Part shown: piece by piece, positions 24,728-32,745 of the stretch
Layout: each line of letters begins with the position of its first letter
Position numbering within the stretch: the stretch's first letter is position 1
Origin: Balneolales bacterium
GTDB lineage: Bacteria > Bacteroidota > Rhodothermia > Balneolales > Cyclonatronaceae
Reading direction: 5' to 3'
Assembly: GCA_020832405.1 (NCBI GenBank)
Contig: JAFIET010000040.1
Span: 1-34,600 of the forward strand
DNA: 34,600 nt
Notes under the pieces: generated by a model
The model's database searches: none
What the model was told of the DNA's origin: nothing
Seen by the model: only the letters and a program-made list of their open reading frames with translations
Translations under genes and position numbers: made by a program

Positions 24728-24744
24728 CAGTTTAATTAAAACTG
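24728..24744. promoter_or_regulatory. Palindrome upstream of dps
   Basis: CAGTTT / AAACTG with a 5-nt AT spacer, about 75 bp upstream of the dps start and just before a TACTTTG -7-like sequence (one base short of TAnnTTTG). A stress-regulator site is plausible but unproven. Confidence 0.35.
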
Positions 24745-24816
24745 CCTGGCTACTTTGATTAAACATAAATTATTAGCTTAAATAAAACAATAACTTAATT
24801 AAGGGATTAATTACAC

Positions 24817-25284
24817 ATGGATATTCATATTGGAATTACCGAAGAAAATCGCAAAGCTATAGCTGAAGGCCTCAGTGCCCTGCTTTCTGATTCATACATG
24901 CTTTATTTAAAAACTCACAATTATCACTGGAATGTAACAGGGCCGCACTTCCATTCCCTGCATCAAATGTTCGAAGAGCAATACACCGAACTGGCAACGG
25001 CTATTGATGAAATTGCTGAGCGAATTCGTGCGCTGGGTGAGTTTGCCCCGGGCACATTTATGGCCTACTCCAAAATGGCAAAGGTAAAGGAAGAAGAAGG
25101 AGTACCCGAAGCCCTCGAAATGGTACGCAACCTCCTTGAGGCCAATGAGCAGGTTATCAGCACTGCGCGTGCAGCACTGCCGGCATGTGAAGAAGGCGAT
25201 GATGAAGCCTCCCTCGACCTGCTCACACAACGCCTGCAGGTGCACTCAAAAACAGCCTGGATGCTTCGCAGCATTGTGAGCTAA
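24817..25284 (+). CDS. dps: Dps-family DNA-protection ferritin
   Basis: Forms a twelve-subunit shell that oxidises Fe2+ with peroxide and stores it, protecting DNA. The 155-aa protein has all inter-subunit ferroxidase ligands by alignment with E. coli Dps: His37 (HWNVTG), His49 and Glu53 (SLHQMFEEQ), Asp64 and Glu68 (AIDEIAERI). It lacks a long lysine-rich N-terminal tail, so DNA binding by that route is unlikely. The 159-bp upstream region is AT-rich with a palindrome at 24728-24744. tRNA-Pro follows 111 bp downstream on the same strand, with its own apparent promoter. Confidence 0.95.
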   Translation: MDIHIGITEENRKAIAEGLSALLSDSYMLYLKTHNYHWNVTGPHFHSLHQMFEEQYTELATAIDEIAERIRALGEFAPGTFMAYSKMAKVKEEEGVPEALEMVRNLLEANEQVISTARAALPACEEGDDEASLDLLTQRLQVHSKTAWMLRSIVS

Positions 25285-25358
25285 CCGTCTTCCCACTGTA
25301 ATTTACACGCAGCTCCCCTTCTTGGTTTGCGTCTATAATTCCCTCCACTCAGGCTTTA

Positions 25359-25384
25359 TTTGAAGCTTTAAAAAGCTTATATTG
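25359..25384 (+). promoter_or_regulatory. Candidate promoter of tRNA-Pro
   Basis: TTTG (25359-25362) and TATATTG (25378-25384) are 15 nt apart, ending 11 nt before the mature tRNA. Position fits, but spacing and -7 box deviate from the FCB consensus. Confidence 0.35.
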
Positions 25385-25395
25385 AAAATCTGATT

Positions 25396-25469
25396 CGGGA
25401 TGTAGCGCAGCCCGGTAGCGCACACGCCTGGGGGGCGTGGGGTCGCAGGTTCAAATCCTGTCATCCCGA
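25396..25469 (+). tRNA. tRNA-Pro (anticodon GGG)
   Basis: Decodes CCC and CCU. The acceptor stem CGGGATG pairs with CATCCCG with discriminator A at 25469. The D arm contains AGCGCAGCCCGGTAGCGC. The anticodon stem CACGC/GCGTG encloses the 7-base loop CTGGGGG with GGG as anticodon, and the T arm is GCAGG-TTCAAAT-CCTGT. The CCA end is not encoded (CTCA follows). A perfect 14-bp hairpin with a T-run lies just downstream. Confidence 0.97.
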
Positions 25470-25480
25470 CTCATCAAATT

Positions 25481-25514
25481 AAAGCCGGTTCTCAAATGAG
25501 AACCGGCTTTTTTT
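25481..25514. terminator. Terminator after tRNA-Pro, probably bidirectional
   Basis: A perfect 14-bp stem (25481-25494 against 25497-25510) with a minimal loop, followed by seven T on the plus strand. On the minus strand it ends in TTTAATTTG and can serve the gene at 25540-26103. Confidence 0.9.
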
Positions 25515-25539
25515 ATGGAATCACGGAAAATTGTGACTT

Positions 25540-26103
25540 TTAGGCATAGGCCTTGTCCAGCATTGCATCCGGCTGAACCCAGCCGTAATACGCCTGATGA
25601 AACAAGCTGAACCGCATCCGCCCGCCAAACCAGTTCCAAACGGTTTTCTGATCTACACTACTTGGCCGCCCGGTTGAAAGCGCCAGAAAAGATGAAAAAG
25701 GATAACTCCGGTAATCTGTTGAAACATGATAACGCTGTGGCATGGTGTGGATGTCAAATGCCCGGTAAATACACTCTTTTTCTGTACTAAGCTCTTCTGC
25801 ATAGGCCCTCTGCAGGAATACTTCAAGTTCACTCACCGTGAGCACACCCACAAACCCGCTTCGAAGTTTTTCGCATACATAAGAGAGCATGTTTTCGGGG
25901 CTAACCGGCTCAGAAGACTGAACGCTAATTATTACTCCGAAACGCCCGGGTATCAGCACATAAGCGCAGGTTTTAATCTTTTGTGCAAAGCAGGCCCGCC
26001 ACGCATTTAGGAAGGCAAACCGATCAGCTCTTTGTTTAAACAAGCTGTCACTTTCGGTTACAAACTGCAGGAAGAAGTATCGTTCGGAAATTGTATTTTT
26101 CAT
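25540..26103 (-). CDS. REP/Y1-transposase-like protein lacking the HUH histidines
   Basis: A 187-aa protein resembling the REP-associated tyrosine transposase family (IS200-related). The match runs from ERYFFLQFVTESDSLFKQR through FLNAWRACF and KTCAYVLIPGRFGVIISVQ, to YRSYPFSSFLALSTGRP and VWNWFGG. In active relatives the central strand reads MPNHVHLLI, the HUH metal site. Here it reads IPGRFGVII, with both histidines gone. It is therefore probably not a nuclease, more likely a domesticated DNA- or RNA-binding derivative. I chose ATG 26103 because GGAG lies 8 nt upstream; longer starts at 26115 and 26145 exist. It sits between tRNA-Pro and a divergent WbqC gene, with no flanking inverted repeats or partner gene. 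Confidence 0.68.
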   Translation of the reverse strand: MKNTISERYFFLQFVTESDSLFKQRADRFAFLNAWRACFAQKIKTCAYVLIPGRFGVIISVQSSEPVSPENMLSYVCEKLRSGFVGVLTVSELEVFLQRAYAEELSTEKECIYRAFDIHTMPQRYHVSTDYRSYPFSSFLALSTGRPSSVDQKTVWNWFGGRMRFSLFHQAYYGWVQPDAMLDKAYA

Positions 26104-26201
26104 AATGTGCTCCATTTGGTTTTTATTGTTTTCCGGATAGAGCAAAAAGCCGCCAAAACCTTACATCTGAGCTCAAAATAAATCAGGCCGTTCCAAATTT
26201 A

Positions 26202-26930
26202 ATGTCAGAAATTACCCGATCATTGCCCTCCCCTGTTTTTGGCTGTCTCGTTCCTGCCTTATTTCCTGACCTCGAGCACCTCAGTGTTATCCTCAATACA
26301 CAGCATACTTATTATTTAACCGACGAGCCTTTTTCGCGAAAATCTAAAGCTCACAGAGCGCTCATCAGAACGGTTAACAGCACCCAATGGCTTACACTCC
26401 CTGTTGAGCCGGCCGATAAGAAAAAACCATTGTCACAGGTACGAATCAAATCTGAGGCCGGCTGGCCAGCTTTCTTTCTAAAGGCACTGCAAACCAGCTA
26501 TGGCAACAGCAGGTATTTCGATTTTTATCAGCCTGAAATCGAATCGGACCTGAATCACGCGGCGCAGTTGCCATCCCTTACAGCGGCCATACAATACCTG
26601 AACATGCGGCTTTTTTGCTACCTTGAAGCCGGCACATTCTGGCAGGATAAAACAAGCTGGATAAACACGCGGGAATTTGACCTGATTAAAGCAAATCAGG
26701 CCGCTGCGTGCACTCCGGCTTTGCTTATTGAGCAGCGCGGCAGCTATTACCGCAAACCAGGGCGTACAGACGGCATTCAGATTCACGAAGCAGCTTTCGC
26801 GCTGCCCGTTTACCGGCAGATAACAGACGATTTTCATCCATCCTGCTGCCTTCTTGATGTGTTGTTTCAGTACGGACCGTACAGCTATCAGGTAGTTGAC
26901 CAGCTAAAAAAGCGCACAACTGGAATTTGA
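26202..26930 (+). CDS. WbqC family protein
   Basis: A 242-aa member of the WbqC-like family, often found in O-antigen or glycan loci; its reaction is not established. The family features visible are SRKSKAHRALIRTVNSTQWLTLPVE (about 45-70, split by loops), VRIKSEAGWPAFFLKALQTSYGNSRYF in the middle, a NTREFDLIKANQ stretch, and the C-terminal CCLLDVLFQYGP. The start ATG follows an AT-rich leader and gives a natural N-terminus. It is divergent from the transposase-like gene with 98 bp between the starts, so the two may share a regulatory region. No sugar-biosynthesis genes are near, which is unusual for the family. Confidence 0.78.
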   Translation: MSEITRSLPSPVFGCLVPALFPDLEHLSVILNTQHTYYLTDEPFSRKSKAHRALIRTVNSTQWLTLPVEPADKKKPLSQVRIKSEAGWPAFFLKALQTSYGNSRYFDFYQPEIESDLNHAAQLPSLTAAIQYLNMRLFCYLEAGTFWQDKTSWINTREFDLIKANQAAACTPALLIEQRGSYYRKPGRTDGIQIHEAAFALPVYRQITDDFHPSCCLLDVLFQYGPYSYQVVDQLKKRTTGI

Positions 26931-26954
26931 CAGCTAAGCGACAGCTTACGCGCA

Positions 26955-26989
26955 CCAAAAAAGCCGGAGAAGGTGAACTCCTCCGGCTT
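26955..26989 (-). terminator. Terminator between wbqC-like and lipoprotein genes
   Basis: A 9-bp stem AAGCCGGAG / CTCCGGCTT (26961-26969, 26981-26989). On the minus strand it continues into six T, fitting the end of the lipoprotein gene. The plus-strand tail is weaker (TTAATTC). Confidence 0.8.
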
Positions 26990-27055
26990 AATTCATGCAC
27001 GTGAACAGTACCCTACTGTACTTTTTGCAGCAGGAAACGGTACAAAGAGTTGCTG

Positions 27056-27625
27056 TCAGGGTGTGAACGGCAGTGAAGAATGATGGGTAACGATCCTTAA
27101 ATTACCACCATCAACAACATATCCGAATGTTTTGTTTACCATTACCGTGCTGCCGTCATAGGCTTCAAGGGTAATGTTGCTCATTGCAATTGCCATATCA
27201 CCATGTATGAAAACATCTGACATTTCAACAAAGCCGCCAACATAAGGCCGAAGCGCAAAACCGCTGTCATTAGGGAAATCATCATTTCCACCCACAAAGT
27301 AAGCGAGTGCCCCTTCCATAGTAGGGCGGAAAGTCTGCTCACCGAAGGCGAGTGTAGGCTTAAACAGCACAAGTCCGTTTGGATAGTTGTAGTAATCTGT
27401 GAGAACCTGACGCGCAGCTGCATGCGCATCACCGCCCTCCGCATGTGCGTTACCAATCGAAACCAAAGCAGCGATCCATGCTTCCTGAGCCTGTTCAATC
27501 ATCTCAGCAGTAATCTGAGTTCCTGCTGCCTGAGTGTAGTTTGTTGATGACTGTTCTTCTGAACAGGCTGTTAACAAAAGCCCGATAACGATAGCAGGCA
27601 CTATTGCTGAATATAGTTTTTTCAT
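27056..27625 (-). CDS. NTF2/SnoaL-like lipoprotein
   Basis: A 189-aa secreted lipoprotein. A basic start, hydrophobic stretch and lipobox LLTAC place lipidation at Cys21. The mature protein begins Cys-Ser-Glu-Glu, which resembles the surface-export signal described for Bacteroidota lipoproteins. The body (about 36-189) is an alpha+beta NTF2-like domain with motifs shared by a marine-bacterial family: WIAALVSIGNAHAEGG, LVLFKPTLAFGEQTFRPT, EGALAYFVGGNDDFP, GFALRPYVGG, KTFGYV and THHSSLPF. Members are sometimes labelled phosphoribosyl-AMP cyclohydrolase, but nothing here resembles that enzyme. Function is unknown; ligand binding or an unidentified hydrolase is possible. It follows the big kinase gene by 48 bp on the same strand and may be co-transcribed with it. 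Confidence 0.72.
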   Translation of the reverse strand: MKKLYSAIVPAIVIGLLLTACSEEQSSTNYTQAAGTQITAEMIEQAQEAWIAALVSIGNAHAEGGDAHAAARQVLTDYYNYPNGLVLFKPTLAFGEQTFRPTMEGALAYFVGGNDDFPNDSGFALRPYVGGFVEMSDVFIHGDMAIAMSNITLEAYDGSTVMVNKTFGYVVDGGNLRIVTHHSSLPFTP

Positions 27626-27673
27626 AGGTTTGCTAAATAAATAATTGAATTGGTTGATAATTCAGAAACCGAA

Positions 27674-30600
27674 TTACTCATGGTCTTTAATCAGAAGGCT
27701 TACAAGACTTTTTTTGAGAACATCAGCATCTACGGGTTTGCTGATAAAGTAATCAATACCGGCTTCAAAACACCGTTTTTTTTCTTCTTTCACAACACCA
27801 GCTGTTAGTGCTATAATAGGTGTATGCCGGCCCTTCATCGCTTCTGATTGTCTGATCAGTTTTGTGGCTTCAATACCATCCATTTCAGGCATCTGAATAT
27901 CCATCAAAATTAAATCAATTAAACCATCAAGTTCTTCAAATTTTCTGACAGCTAAACGTCCGTTTTCGGCCTCAATTATATGTGTATTTGGTAATATTTT
28001 GTTTACAAGTGTTCGGGCCAGAATCATATTGAGTTTTACATCCTCTACAATCATAACTGTTTTTCCTGCATGAGTATTGGCAACAACTTGAGACAAGTTC
28101 CCTCTTTCGGGTGCGTGCCGAGCCCAACATTCCTCGTTAAATTTTACCAGTATTTTTGCCAGCTCACTAATATTAGCGGGCTTCAGAACCCGGGCCAGTG
28201 CTTTTTTGCTGCTTATAAGGGCTTCAGCCTGCTGCGTGTCTACCACAGAGTGCAGCACAATAGCGGAATGAATACCGGGCTTTGGCGTACCTTGAGCAGC
28301 TGCTTCCAAGAAGAATTTGAGGTCTGCAAGAATAACCGGAGGTTGCTCAGCCGGTTTTATCCCGGCAATTGCACGTTCAAGGCTGGAAAGCTCATTAAAA
28401 GTTTGAAACCTGAACCCGAGCTCGCGCATGCGTTCCTGCATGAGCCATGCTTCCCGTTGGTTTTCAATTAAAAGAAAGGCGGTTTTTCCTTCAAAAGACG
28501 GCACAGGCAGCCCCGTGGCATCGCCTGCAACACTGAACCCAACTTCAAAAAAGAAGCGGCTGCCTTTGCCTTCTTCACTAACGAAATCAATTTTGCTGCC
28601 CATTCTTTCGAGAAGCAAAGAACAGATAACAAGCCCAAGCCCTGTTCCGCCAAATCGTCTTGTCATTGAATTATCGGCCTGGGAAAATGAGCGGAACAGT
28701 TTATCACGGGTTTCTTCACCTATACCGATTCCGGTATCGCGCACTTCAAAGTACACCGTTAAGCGGTCTCCGGCCAAAGCTTTTGGCTGAACGATGAGTT
28801 CTACTTCACCTTCTTCACTGAATTTTACGGCATTACTGAGCAGGTTCACCAAAATCTGCTTTAGCCGGATTGCGTCTGTCATCACCAGCGGAAGGCTGCC
28901 GTAGGGCACATTCATCAGCAGGCTTAACCCGCTTACAGCAGCCTGATGTTTTATGATATCAGTGGCTTCAGCAGCAATGGTATATAAGTCCGTCGGAAGG
29001 TACTCCAGTTCCAGTTTACCGGCTTCGATTTTTGAGAAGTCCAGAATATCGCTAATAATTGCCAGCAAAGATTCAGCCGAAACCTGGATATTATCGAGAT
29101 ACTGCTGCTGTTCCGAATCCAGGCGCGTATCCTGCATGAGCTCTGTGAAGCCGATTACGCCGTTGAGCGGTGTGCGGATTTCATGGCTCATGTTTGCAAC
29201 GAACAGGCTTTTTGCCCGGCTTGCATCCTCGGCTGTTTCACGGGCCTGCTTGAGTTCGCGCTCCAGCCGGATTCGCTGCTGCACATTGGTGAGCACATCC
29301 GCGAATATTTTGAGAAGGTTGGTTTCCTTTTCGGTGAATAGCCTCAGGCTCTTTACCGAGTCAAACCCTACAAAGCCGATGAGCACATCCGCTTCATACA
29401 TAGGCAGCGTAATGATGCTTTTTATCATCTGATCGGCCATCAACTGCCTGAGTGCTTCGTCTTCAATAAGCGATGTATCGGGAGCATAGAAAACTTCCCG
29501 TTTAAGATGACATTCATAACACGGCCTGAACAAATCGATCGGCACATCCTGCATCATTTCAATAACCGGCTCAACGCCGGGCGCACACCATTCGTAGGTG
29601 TTGTCGGTCACCATTCGGTCGAGGTGATAATCAAAAATGTAAACCCGGTCGCTTTCCACAAAAATACCAAGCAAACCAAGCGCTGCTTCAATATCAGTGT
29701 CAAACTGATCAAGTTTCGGGTTTATGAAGGTGCTTGCTATACGGAAGAGCAGCGAAAGCATTTCCGAGTAATGCTCTCTTTCGGCTTCGGCTTCTTTTTC
29801 GCGGGTTATATCACTCGTGAACCCATCAACCCTAACGGGCACTCCTTCAGCGTTGCAAATATTTCTGGCTTTTTCATGGAGCCAGCGTACTTCTCCGTTT
29901 TTGATAATCCGGTACTCGGTGCTGTAGCTTCCGGTTTGGATCAGTTTTTTGTACTGCTCCAATAAGCCCGGGTAATCTTCCGGGTGCACAAACTGCTGGC
30001 AAACAGCCTGGTTTTGTGCCCATTCACTAATCTTCACACCAAATACGTTTTCAAACGACGGCGTTGCAAAATTAACGTTGTAATCCGGTAAACGAAGCGA
30101 CCAAATTGCTTCACTCATCTCAGCAAAGATGCTTTGCAGTTTCTGCCGGGTCGATTCCAGTTCAAGCTGATTTCGTTTTTGCAGATCAATATCTTGTACG
30201 GAACCATAGATTCTCACACAAATGCCGTTTTCAAAATCTGCATCACCTATCGATCGAACCCATTTAAGGCTACCGTCTGGTTTTCGGATCTGACTTTCTA
30301 TGTCGTACGGCTCCCCTTCCGCAATAAGTTTTTCAATGGCCTGCATCATATGCCGGGCACTCTGCTCTTCATAAAGTTGCACCACTTCATCAAGAAGGGG
30401 ACTGAACGCATCCCTGCTTTTTCCGAAAATGGTGTATGCCATATCACTCCAATGCAACTGTTTGAGGCGTAAATCATACTCCCATGCCCCTACCTTGGCC
30501 ATTTTATTGGTTTGCAGCAGCATTTTTTGTGTATGGAGCAGTTCGCCTTTAGCCTTAATTTCGTCTGTTACATCGCGAACTATAGATAATATTTCGTCAG

Positions 30601-32437
30601 CATCACTTTGCACAAAACGCGCTTCAAAATATTTATTCCGGCCCGAAACCTCCAGTTCATATTCTACAATCTGCTGCGAATCTCCCTCAAAAACGGCATC
30701 CATTGCTTTCAAAAACTTAACAGCCAGCTCTTCGGGAAGCACGTCTTCGATTTTCTTCCCAATGAAATACTCCGGCTGAACGAACAGTAATTCATCTGAA
30801 GGGCTGTGACAATCGAGATAGGTACCATCCCTGCGGAGGCTGAATATCATATCGGGTATTGCTTTTATGACGGATGCGTACCGTTGCCTGCTTTCGAGTA
30901 AGGCTGCTTCATCTTTCTTGCGCCTGGTGATGTCGGTGTGTGAGCCGGCCATCCGGTACGGAATTCCGTTTTCATCCCGTAAGGCATCCCCTCTTGAGTG
31001 AATCCATATATAGTGTCCGGCCTTATGCCGCATCCTAAATTCGATGTCATAGCGCTCGGTCTCACCCCTATGGTATCTGTCAATATAATCATAGACTACG
31101 CTTTGATCATCAGGGTGAAGCAGCTCCTGAAAAGAACTCGTTTCATTGGGGATCTCATCATCCCGGTAACCGAGCTGCTCTTTCCATTTTGGGGAGAAAA
31201 AGATTGACTTTTCCCTTAGGTTCCAATCCCAAATACCGTCATTAATGCCACGGATTGCTACTTCGAACTGCTCTTTTTGCCTTGCAAGCTCATCCATCGC
31301 CTTCTTACGCTCTGTTATATCAAGAGCTATGCCAAGTACCCCCGGCTTTTTTTGACCGGGATGATAATACGGTACTTTAATGGTCTGGAACCAGCCGTAT
31401 CCCCCTTCATTACGCTTTTCATATTCTGGCTGCATCACGACAAGCTGCCCGCTTCTGAGCACCTCTTCGTCACTGTTCATATATTTATTGTTCCACTCGT
31501 CATTATCAGACAGTTCGCTATCGTTTAATCCGATAATACTTGATGCCGTATGGCCGAATGCAGCTGCAAACCTGCTGTTTGCAAACAGGTACCGTTTATC
31601 CGCATCTTTGGCGAAAATGTAGTACGGGATGGCTTCGAGAATGGCCTGCTGCTGCTGCATTTTAAGATCGAATGCATGTTTCTGATATAAAAAGGCCGAA
31701 AGCTCGTACCCGACCGATTCAATTACAGGCGGACTTCCCGGCAAAAGTTTCTCGAACCAAAGTACCCTCCGCTGCTGCCCGTTAATTGTAAACTCGGAGA
31801 GATAGCAGCATTTTTCGGTTCCGCTTAAAACCTTTTCTATAAAGCGCTCTACTTCCGGTTTTTCCTCTTCGGTGAGAAGCTCGAACAGGTTGGAGCTGCC
31901 CGACTGTGGCTCTGAAGGCATCTCAAAAAAAGACACAAAAGCTTCATTCATATATGTGAAGGTTCCGTCTTTCAGGTAACGGCACATCAGTACTTTTTCT
32001 TCTTCAAACTCTGCAACCTGCCGTGCCCTCATTTCCGGCGCCGGCTCCCTGGTTTCAGCCTCATCCGCCTTTTGCATGAACATCAGCGACAGGCTGTCGT
32101 TTTCAGCTGCCGCCTGCACCCCGTAAAGCCGGCCGTCGGTATGCCGGAAAGAATGGTTTCGGGTGATGTGCTCCCTGCCCTTTAAAAAATCTTCGCGTAT
32201 CTCCGCCCACCATTCCGAAAGCGTTGGGTGATGCGCAAAAAAAACGGCCGGCTGTTTGCCTGCATCTTCCCCGGTCCAATCCAAAAAGGAACGACTCATC
32301 GCAGCTGCAGCGAGTTCAGCCTGCCTGTGCGGTACTTCTGCTACCGTCTTTTTGAAGCGAACCAGTAAAAATGGCCATTCTTCAATATATAAGGTGCCGT
32401 CACCCGAACCATCAATCATATCTTCGGAATTTTGCAT
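27674..32437 (-). CDS. Multi-PAS hybrid sensor histidine kinase with receiver domains
   Basis: A 1587-aa signalling protein with no obvious membrane helix, so probably cytoplasmic. The order is a possible PAS-like N-terminus, then PAS units at about 155-250, 262-385, 390-510, 520-640, 645-765 and 770-890, and a GAF domain at about 895-1055. The HisKA domain has NMSHEIRTPLNG with phospho-acceptor His1085. The HATPase domain has NLLSNAVKFSE, DTGIGI and GGTGLGL. A divergent receiver spans about 1320-1440 (acidic pair replaced by Glu-Asn) and a canonical receiver about 1458-1580 (acceptor Asp1513 in LILMDIQMP, acidic MIVED, Lys in SKPVD). PAS3 has the FSPKWKEQLGY and LHPDD pattern of redox or small-molecule sensors. 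No HPt or output protein is nearby. Confidence 0.92.
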   Translation of the reverse strand: MQNSEDMIDGSGDGTLYIEEWPFLLVRFKKTVAEVPHRQAELAAAAMSRSFLDWTGEDAGKQPAVFFAHHPTLSEWWAEIREDFLKGREHITRNHSFRHTDGRLYGVQAAAENDSLSLMFMQKADEAETREPAPEMRARQVAEFEEEKVLMCRYLKDGTFTYMNEAFVSFFEMPSEPQSGSSNLFELLTEEEKPEVERFIEKVLSGTEKCCYLSEFTINGQQRRVLWFEKLLPGSPPVIESVGYELSAFLYQKHAFDLKMQQQQAILEAIPYYIFAKDADKRYLFANSRFAAAFGHTASSIIGLNDSELSDNDEWNNKYMNSDEEVLRSGQLVVMQPEYEKRNEGGYGWFQTIKVPYYHPGQKKPGVLGIALDITERKKAMDELARQKEQFEVAIRGINDGIWDWNLREKSIFFSPKWKEQLGYRDDEIPNETSSFQELLHPDDQSVVYDYIDRYHRGETERYDIEFRMRHKAGHYIWIHSRGDALRDENGIPYRMAGSHTDITRRKKDEAALLESRQRYASVIKAIPDMIFSLRRDGTYLDCHSPSDELLFVQPEYFIGKKIEDVLPEELAVKFLKAMDAVFEGDSQQIVEYELEVSGRNKYFEARFVQSDADEILSIVRDVTDEIKAKGELLHTQKMLLQTNKMAKVGAWEYDLRLKQLHWSDMAYTIFGKSRDAFSPLLDEVVQLYEEQSARHMMQAIEKLIAEGEPYDIESQIRKPDGSLKWVRSIGDADFENGICVRIYGSVQDIDLQKRNQLELESTRQKLQSIFAEMSEAIWSLRLPDYNVNFATPSFENVFGVKISEWAQNQAVCQQFVHPEDYPGLLEQYKKLIQTGSYSTEYRIIKNGEVRWLHEKARNICNAEGVPVRVDGFTSDITREKEAEAEREHYSEMLSLLFRIASTFINPKLDQFDTDIEAALGLLGIFVESDRVYIFDYHLDRMVTDNTYEWCAPGVEPVIEMMQDVPIDLFRPCYECHLKREVFYAPDTSLIEDEALRQLMADQMIKSIITLPMYEADVLIGFVGFDSVKSLRLFTEKETNLLKIFADVLTNVQQRIRLERELKQARETAEDASRAKSLFVANMSHEIRTPLNGVIGFTELMQDTRLDSEQQQYLDNIQVSAESLLAIISDILDFSKIEAGKLELEYLPTDLYTIAAEATDIIKHQAAVSGLSLLMNVPYGSLPLVMTDAIRLKQILVNLLSNAVKFSEEGEVELIVQPKALAGDRLTVYFEVRDTGIGIGEETRDKLFRSFSQADNSMTRRFGGTGLGLVICSLLLERMGSKIDFVSEEGKGSRFFFEVGFSVAGDATGLPVPSFEGKTAFLLIENQREAWLMQERMRELGFRFQTFNELSSLERAIAGIKPAEQPPVILADLKFFLEAAAQGTPKPGIHSAIVLHSVVDTQQAEALISSKKALARVLKPANISELAKILVKFNEECWARHAPERGNLSQVVANTHAGKTVMIVEDVKLNMILARTLVNKILPNTHIIEAENGRLAVRKFEELDGLIDLILMDIQMPEMDGIEATKLIRQSEAMKGRHTPIIALTAGVVKEEKKRCFEAGIDYFISKPVDADVLKKSLVSLLIKDHE

Positions 32438-32682
32438 GAATTACTACAACCCAATCAGTAAGCGTGCTTATGTTTCAAATTCAAAGATTACGCCACAGGC
32501 CCTGCCAAAAATCAGACCTGATTTTACACGACTTTACTGTATACAAACAACAGCCATACGCATTACAGATATCCGGCTCCGGCGTACGTGCAGACATCTG
32601 TAATTCCTGTCATTCGTTCATTATACGTATTCTCAAACAGATTTTAAATTTTTAAAACCCTCCGCTTCACAAATAAACAAAT
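32438..32682. other. Upstream region of the hybrid kinase gene
   Basis: Contains no gene. On the minus strand TAATCTTTG (32482-32490) resembles the TAnnTTTG box with one extra base, and TTTTG (32506-32510) lies upstream at an unusually short distance. A 43-bp inverted-repeat element lies further upstream, next to the gyrA terminator. Confidence 0.4.
32562..32604. repeat. Inverted repeat in the leader of the hybrid kinase
   Basis: ATTACAGAT (32562-32570) and its exact complement (32596-32604) enclose 25 nt that themselves contain CCGG-type repeats. It lies about 125-165 bp upstream of the kinase start. It could be an operator pair or an mRNA leader hairpin; it lacks a T-run, so it is not a terminator. 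Confidence 0.45.
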
Positions 32683-32717
32683 AAAAAGCCCGGAAGCGTA
32701 AGCAGCCGGGCTTTTTT
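32683..32717 (-). terminator. Intrinsic terminator after gyrA
   Basis: An 11-bp stem AAAAAGCCCGG (32683-32693) against CCGGGCTTTTT (32706-32716), loop 12 nt, with T-runs on both sides. It ends the gyrA transcript and may also insulate the kinase promoter. Confidence 0.9.
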
Positions 32718-32745
32718 ATTGAAATGATTCACTTAGAGCCGGAGA

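Noticed and set aside
27056-27625. Annotation as phosphoribosyl-AMP cyclohydrolase
   Set aside because: The name is attached to some relatives, but the sequence has a lipoprotein signal and an NTF2-like body, with no histidine-pathway enzyme motifs.
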